The notes beneath the pieces are model-generated. The model did not search any database. It had not been told where the DNA came from and saw nothing but the letters and a program-made list of their open reading frames with translations. DNA of 16,050 nt from Candidatus Roizmanbacteria bacterium RIFCSPHIGHO2_01_FULL_39_8 (GTDB lineage: Bacteria; Patescibacteriota; Microgenomatia; UBA1406; GWC2-37-13), in the NCBI GenBank assembly GCA_001789355.1, contig MFZI01000076.1, forward strand, positions 34,506 to 50,555, given 5' to 3'. Below are positions 12,901-16,050 of this stretch, one piece after another. Position 1 is the first letter of the stretch. The number at the start of each line of letters is the position of its first letter. The position numbers and the translations under genes were made by a program.

Positions 12901-13751
12901 ATAGGAGAATGTATCTCAAGAAGGAAGACTTCTCTGAAGAGCAGTTATTTGAAACGATTTATGGAACTAATGGTTTATCTAAGGTTCTTACGGGGGAAGA
13001 TTTCGCAAATTTAGATAATTTCTACGAAAAATTTGGAGATTTTGATACGTTTGGCAAAGACAATATTTTTTATCGAATGGGACTAAGTTGGACCCACCGC
13101 AACTATGACGTCAATCCCTTTTCGTCGGACTTCAATCACTTTGCGGTTTACAACAAGTTAGGAGGAGTAGGAGAGGATACGCCCAAGAGATGGCTTAGCG
13201 ATACAGCAACCACGCAAAAAGTCATATCAGAAGTTGCCAAGCTCGAACAGCTTCTTGAAACTGCTGCTCACGATGGAAATTTCGAGAAAATTTACGAACT
13301 TCATCATAACATGTTTTGGACGCTCAAAAATATCATGGGGAATGAGTATGCATGGAAGGCTAACTATACCCTCGCTTCAATTGTCACTCAATTTTTCTGG
13401 GAGCATAGTGCGACTCGTCAACCATTCTTACGATTTCCATTTGATTTGATAACAAGAGGAATGCTTGGTAAGGAAGTCGCATTATCAAAGCTTCTCTCGG
13501 GTAATAGGCATGCATATACAATGGATGAGAATGCTGCTCGTACCTATTTTAGAAAGCTTTCGTATGATATGCATGTTCTTCCTCATGAAGGAGCTTGGTC
13601 AAATGAACAACTGGAGCTACAATTTGACGCAAAATCAGACACTTTCATATTTGGTGATGTTTTGCCGTCTGTAGGGTATTTTCTGGTAATATTCCTATTG
13701 TGGACGTACATGAAAAAAGCAATAGAAGAAGCAGAAGGGAAAAAGAAATAA
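9978..13751 (+). CDS. Giant uncharacterised protein with C-terminal membrane anchor
   Basis: A 1257-residue protein of no family I recognise. It is mostly charged and helix-rich, with Glu/Lys/Gln-rich stretches near the N-terminus (VVEEQKKLEQV) that may be coiled coil. Middle and later parts are rich in Trp, Phe and Asn (NWKSWTAEQWKEYFDF; WTHRNYDVNPF), more like folded domains. There is no signal peptide and no Walker motif. A single hydrophobic segment sits at the very end, about residues 1232-1247 (VGYFLVIFLLWTYM), followed by the basic tail KKAIEEAEGKKK, the layout of a tail-anchored protein with over 1200 residues in the cytoplasm. It overlaps the small membrane gene by 20 bp and precedes a VirB2-like gene, so a scaffold or accessory role at a secretion or pilus machine is inferred, not shown. 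The ATG is the first in-frame start in the overlap. Confidence 0.85.
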   Translation: MDPTAVEVGQIIQQEQLGKVINETRSQARQEAQSAATNPVLAANLVSQIRQALKDAETPAKEVVEEQKKLEQVRAMGGAAIPTKQSEAMMSLNTLVKAVECAKAGIQVSRTRQGQELLTKLAEKSYTSPSVASAIEARLSDYLIGDKSITFSTQPGDRSDFEKAFAGLAEDNSIAAELINRSIIEGQSIIAPNLTEAELKQKLEIKEIQTRTKQRGTQRSVEDEDKFKQLQNEILSKIDESRRLPDGDPNKITDSELVQLNDFIRLNSQVVPTSAAAKLVALRLDQGKITEFIEVSKRVFGSELDLRQMELYAPGLANSLQRAQREFNVDEIRRKFVTQNTEGKFIFTRENRLKFQELITKHYYQVLQKIHQDKSRRFQESMQGSMEYSYFFPTLKQVISRACDDLSNSVFVNNEEVQRFLKDKSSRYQASIMTYAQIMHDLPLLAKDAAQFEKWGEFLGYLFPSELAEVFDEGDRFMQMARDEITMYIRKRLVTNKDTNQYPSDLTSGEYDREGVRWGLKFEKEIRDVLKKRVDELNIQLEREGKPKIDLGENDWKLDRAMTYASGIGIANLVDIEVMSTADTKGNFQGIHPLLGVLSARANWQAGRGDPNSGLISKYLLKMDVELYPEMRKFIPRLFNKKKWVPKKFADEVDKQAKIYGDEVLGELFDRGGTYQELLSMINLPNSLISRHGWRMNELTAEMKNNFKAFYNLDPDENWKSWTAEQWKEYFDFSLKEYGNASLWWYLTSGPDRITNEMKRLLVKQRGDPNEANNEFEEYKSGHKMLEKGFDFTIDGEERRMTYLEIRNMRQGQLRGETFFRYMRRNPGDFMLLLTQLAPELVAEAKGGDIGDVFKSLDEIEGLDKMSLDKEKIRARRSELLKRWGKQGFNQLIEVRKWLINSSNLTVNPEPEAKGEKYGKDIKGFMKYLVEKSGTAFEKMMIEGKETDEKVRNIEQDPNKPEEQKKKEIAELRRNRRMYLKKEDFSEEQLFETIYGTNGLSKVLTGEDFANLDNFYEKFGDFDTFGKDNIFYRMGLSWTHRNYDVNPFSSDFNHFAVYNKLGGVGEDTPKRWLSDTATTQKVISEVAKLEQLLETAAHDGNFEKIYELHHNMFWTLKNIMGNEYAWKANYTLASIVTQFFWEHSATRQPFLRFPFDLITRGMLGKEVALSKLLSGNRHAYTMDENAARTYFRKLSYDMHVLPHEGAWSNEQLELQFDAKSDTFIFGDVLPSVGYFLVIFLLWTYMKKAIEEAEGKKK

Positions 13752-13758
13752 AGACGAC

Positions 13759-13787
13759 TTGAGTTTTTTAAAAATATTAAGTCTAAT
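13759..13787 (+). promoter_or_regulatory. Candidate promoter of the cysteine-rich VirB2-like gene
   Basis: -35-like TTGAGT (13759-13764), 17 bp spacer, -10-like TCTAAT (13782-13787), then 6 nt (AAAGAT) and the ATG at 13794. Each box is weaker than at the other starts, but the -10 to ATG distance is the same. The gene could instead be read through from upstream across the 42 bp gap. Confidence 0.4.
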
Positions 13788-13793
13788 AAAGAT

Positions 13794-14930
13794 ATGAAGA
13801 AATTTTCTCTAATTTTTTTCCTGCTAATGTTATTTTTTTTTGTTCCCCATATTATTAGAGCAGCACCCGTACCTCCTGCCAACGATATTTGTAGAAAAGA
13901 AATTTCTCCCGGATTAATTATTGAGAGAAAAAACGGTGAACAGGCCTGTAATGGATTATTCGATTTCATGGAATGTAAGGATGGAGTTTTTAATCACATT
14001 GACTGCAAAAAAGAATATGGAGATGGATATATATGTGTGCATTCTAATGCAGCTCAAACTTCGGCAGGTTGTGCTTATATTTTACCGACATCAGCATCAG
14101 GGGGAGCTTCAGGTTTTTCATTATTTCCACAGTCGGGGATAAGTTGCGGAAAAGGAATTGATCCAAAAAAGGAAACGTACGATCCTAATAATCCTGCTCA
14201 ATCGATTAACGCCTGTTGTTATAGTTCGGTTGAAAATATGGCAGAAATCAATAAGGATATATTTAAGGATATTCCCATTGCAGGTTCAATATTCTCTGGT
14301 CTTGCAGGAGCTATAAATGGGAGAATCAATGCTTTTCCTTGGGTAGTTTTACCAGAGGAAATAACTAAAAATCTTCCCTCAGTTGGTTCTTTCAGAACAG
14401 GATTAAAAGACTATTATAGTAATAATCGATGTGAGGCTGGATCTGGAATATCTCCTAATGGTATTCCCCCTGGTCAACAAGGTTGTTACTGTCAAGTGCA
14501 AGGATCACCGTCTTTAGCGTCTCTTGCAGTATTTTGTAATAATATACCCGGTCCTAATTGTGCGGCAAACCCGGACGATCCCGCTGAAAAATGTAGGTGT
14601 TACAAATGTGTCGGGTTTGATCCCAGAACAAAAACAGCTGCAGGAGCTGGAGGAATTTGGACTTCGCTAGGCTGTATAGAGAGTACGTTATCTTCTTTTA
14701 TATCTAAGACTGTGATGAGTTTAGGAGTTTCACTCGCTGGTATTTTTGCGTTATTATGTATTATCTATTCGGCCTTCCAACTTCAGACTTCACAGGGCAA
14801 TCCGGAAAAAATTAAAAAAGCCCAGGAACTTCTCACTTCATGCATTATGGGTTTAATGTTAATAATATTTTCTATATTTATTTTGAGATTAATAGGTGTA
14901 GATATTTTGAAAATCCCGGGGTTTTACTAA
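13794..14930 (+). CDS. Secreted Cys-rich protein with VirB2/TrbC-like two-helix C-terminus
   Basis: A 378-residue protein. The N-terminal signal peptide (MKKFSLIFFLLMLFFF...IIRA, about 1-23) is followed by a roughly 280-residue extracytoplasmic region with 18 cysteines, including NACCYSS, GCYCQ and KCRCYKC, suggesting several disulfides or a metal site. The C-terminal 75 residues are two hydrophobic helices (about 307-328 and 346-368) joined by the polar loop QTSQGNPEKIKKAQ and ending IGVDILKIPGFY. That helix-loop-helix with a G-x-P-E-K-I-K-K-A loop is what I associate with VirB2/TrbC-like pilins of Patescibacteria, usually only about 100-130 residues long. The large Cys-rich extension is therefore unusual. 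Expected role: an envelope-exposed subunit of a type IV secretion or conjugation-like machine. The family call is from memory of the pattern. Confidence 0.75.
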   Translation: MKKFSLIFFLLMLFFFVPHIIRAAPVPPANDICRKEISPGLIIERKNGEQACNGLFDFMECKDGVFNHIDCKKEYGDGYICVHSNAAQTSAGCAYILPTSASGGASGFSLFPQSGISCGKGIDPKKETYDPNNPAQSINACCYSSVENMAEINKDIFKDIPIAGSIFSGLAGAINGRINAFPWVVLPEEITKNLPSVGSFRTGLKDYYSNNRCEAGSGISPNGIPPGQQGCYCQVQGSPSLASLAVFCNNIPGPNCAANPDDPAEKCRCYKCVGFDPRTKTAAGAGGIWTSLGCIESTLSSFISKTVMSLGVSLAGIFALLCIIYSAFQLQTSQGNPEKIKKAQELLTSCIMGLMLIIFSIFILRLIGVDILKIPGFY

Positions 14931-14955
14931 ATGATTCAAAATTTTAACTTCCTCC

Positions 14956-16050
14956 TTATTTTGGCCATTCACCCTTTCTAATCAGTTCTCTTATATAATC
15001 GGCCATGATTTTACCTTGTTGAGGAGGAAGTACTTTATCTAAGAGTTTTCTAGTAGTTGGATTACTATAAAGGAATCCTCCAACTCCAGGCATCTGGGTT
15101 AATGATGTAAATGTTCCAAGTCCGCCTTGTGTTCCAGCCCATGCAGCTCCTACTCCTCCGAAGAATGTTCCGAGCCCAATACCTATCGGCAAGTCTTTAA
15201 CTCCAATTAATTCCTTAGTTAGTTTGATTATCTCAGGTATCAATAAAACAACTCCCAACCCTATTAGAAACTGGTATGCATATTGATTGAGCCCATAGAG
15301 AAAAGGAGGAACCCAAAAAGTCTTAGTACCAGCAAGATCCATGATCGTACCACCGGTCATATCTAAAAAGGGAATAGAGTGTGTGAGAACATATCCTATT
15401 AATAGCACTACAACCACAATTGGAAAAGTCATAATTTCCGCAAAAAGGTGTTTAAACCAGAAAGAAAAGGCATTCTTCCCTGGTACTGCAACAAAAAGCA
15501 ATATGATTGGAGAAATAACAATGAGAAATATTATTGTCAAGTAAGTTTTTAAGAGTAGAAAAAAGATTCGAAAGAAGAGAAAAAGTATTGTAAATAGTAT
15601 GAGTAAACCTATTACCAAAGGTATTATGATTATGCCGACAACTGCACAGAGAATCACAAAAATAACAATACCAGCTATTCCTTTTGGAAGTCTACCCCAT
15701 CCCTCTGCAAGTATAGTTACTCCGTTTAACATATCAATGGTACCGGTACCACCTTCACTGATCTTTCCTATGATGGTGGTTGAGATTAAAAAGGTTAATA
15801 TTGGAGCCAGAAAATAAACAAGTCCTTGAATTACGCTTGGCAATACTCCAAAAAGAGTAGAACCGACATACACAGTACCTAAGAACCCATCCAAAAAATT
15901 TAAGGGAATCCCGCCAAATTGACTTAAAGCACTTCCTAGAGGACCTCCAAAGTTTTTCAAAGTATCTTTTATTGGAGAGAGGAAGGGTGCAACACTGTCG
16001 AGTAAAGTGGCCGGCGTAGCGGTAAGAAATTTATTTTGGAATTCTCCTAC
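14956..16050 (-). CDS. VirB6/TrbL-like polytopic membrane protein, N-terminus outside window
   Basis: The minus-strand frame is open from the stop at 14956 to the window edge, at least 364 residues. A TTG at 15960 lies in this frame, but 30 further sense codons precede it (including ATLLDSVAPFLSPIKD), so the true start lies beyond 16050. It has about six or more hydrophobic segments. They include a long central run (VVGIIIIPLVIGLLILFTILF, FFRIFFLLLKTYLTIIFLIV) leading to ISPIILLFVAVPGKNAFSFWFKHLFAEIMTFP. The arrangement of an amphipathic 'ISP' turn, P-G, and W-F-K-x-L between helices is typical of VirB6/TrbL-type inner-membrane channel components of type IV secretion. The C-terminus is Gly-rich, then soluble and basic (YIRELIRKGEWPK). 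It converges on the Cys-rich VirB2-like gene with a 25 bp gap and no clear terminator. Confidence 0.75.
   Translation of the reverse strand, partial: VGEFQNKFLTATPATLLDSVAPFLSPIKDTLKNFGGPLGSALSQFGGIPLNFLDGFLGTVYVGSTLFGVLPSVIQGLVYFLAPILTFLISTTIIGKISEGGTGTIDMLNGVTILAEGWGRLPKGIAGIVIFVILCAVVGIIIIPLVIGLLILFTILFLFFRIFFLLLKTYLTIIFLIVISPIILLFVAVPGKNAFSFWFKHLFAEIMTFPIVVVVLLIGYVLTHSIPFLDMTGGTIMDLAGTKTFWVPPFLYGLNQYAYQFLIGLGVVLLIPEIIKLTKELIGVKDLPIGIGLGTFFGGVGAAWAGTQGGLGTFTSLTQMPGVGGFLYSNPTTRKLLDKVLPPQQGKIMADYIRELIRKGEWPK

Noticed and set aside
13234..13674. Plus-strand ORFs of about 70 residues at 13234 and 13465
   Set aside because: Out-of-frame shadows of the 1257-residue gene, which is continuous to 13751.
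15958..15960. TTG at 15960 as start of the VirB6-like protein
   Set aside because: The frame continues for 30 sense codons to the window edge with normal composition, so the gene is 5'-partial.
1..16050. Recoded genetic code (TGA as Gly, as in Gracilibacteria or Absconditabacteria)
   Set aside because: Genes stop at TGA at expected ends (2242-2244; 3504-3502 on minus) and no conserved Gly position is encoded by TGA.

Overview
The window looks like a piece of a Candidate Phyla Radiation (Patescibacteria) chromosome, most likely Microgenomates-like. This is inferred from gene content, not from a marker phylogeny. The clues are low GC, short intergenic gaps, an rpmH-yidC-khpB cluster with no rnpA, a DUF2298 'YYY' membrane protein beside other envelope glycosylation genes, and a stripped-down type IV secretion-like locus. 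TGA is used as a stop (GT2 and DUF2298 genes), so the genetic code is standard.

Region 1 (1-5730) is an envelope or glycan block: a truncated multi-pass membrane protein (minus), a family 2 glycosyltransferase (plus), an endonuclease/exonuclease/phosphatase-fold protein (minus, tail-to-tail with the transferase), an unrecognised 50-residue protein followed by a strong hairpin terminator, and the DUF2298 membrane protein (minus).

Region 2 (5826-9647) is a plus-strand core block: valS, rpmH, yidC and khpB/jag. These serve valyl-tRNA charging, ribosome assembly, membrane protein insertion and RNA binding.

Region 3 (9761-16050) is a type IV secretion-like locus: a 78-residue membrane protein, a 1257-residue protein with a C-terminal membrane anchor, a cysteine-rich secreted protein ending in a VirB2-like two-helix segment and, on the opposite strand and cut by the window edge, a VirB6/TrbL-like membrane protein.

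Three signals stand out. (a) A 43-45 bp palindrome lies in frame twice in valS and once in yidC, always in the same reading frame; the best copies encode TDSVNES(S/N)KKTESV. One valS copy has a compensatory change in its stem. This resembles the protein-coding palindromic elements known from Rickettsia. (b) Period-7 AT-rich repeats occur inside the DUF2298 gene (translated) and as a 114 bp inverted structure that supplies the valS stop codon and fills the gap to rpmH. (c) At seven gene starts a -10-like hexamer ends only 5-8 nt before the ATG, predicting leaderless mRNAs. One of these is a perfect 8+1+8 palindrome serving two divergent genes. I saw no convincing Shine-Dalgarno motif at any start.

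No tRNA, rRNA, CRISPR array or insertion sequence was recognised. No gene-free stretch exceeds 300 bases.
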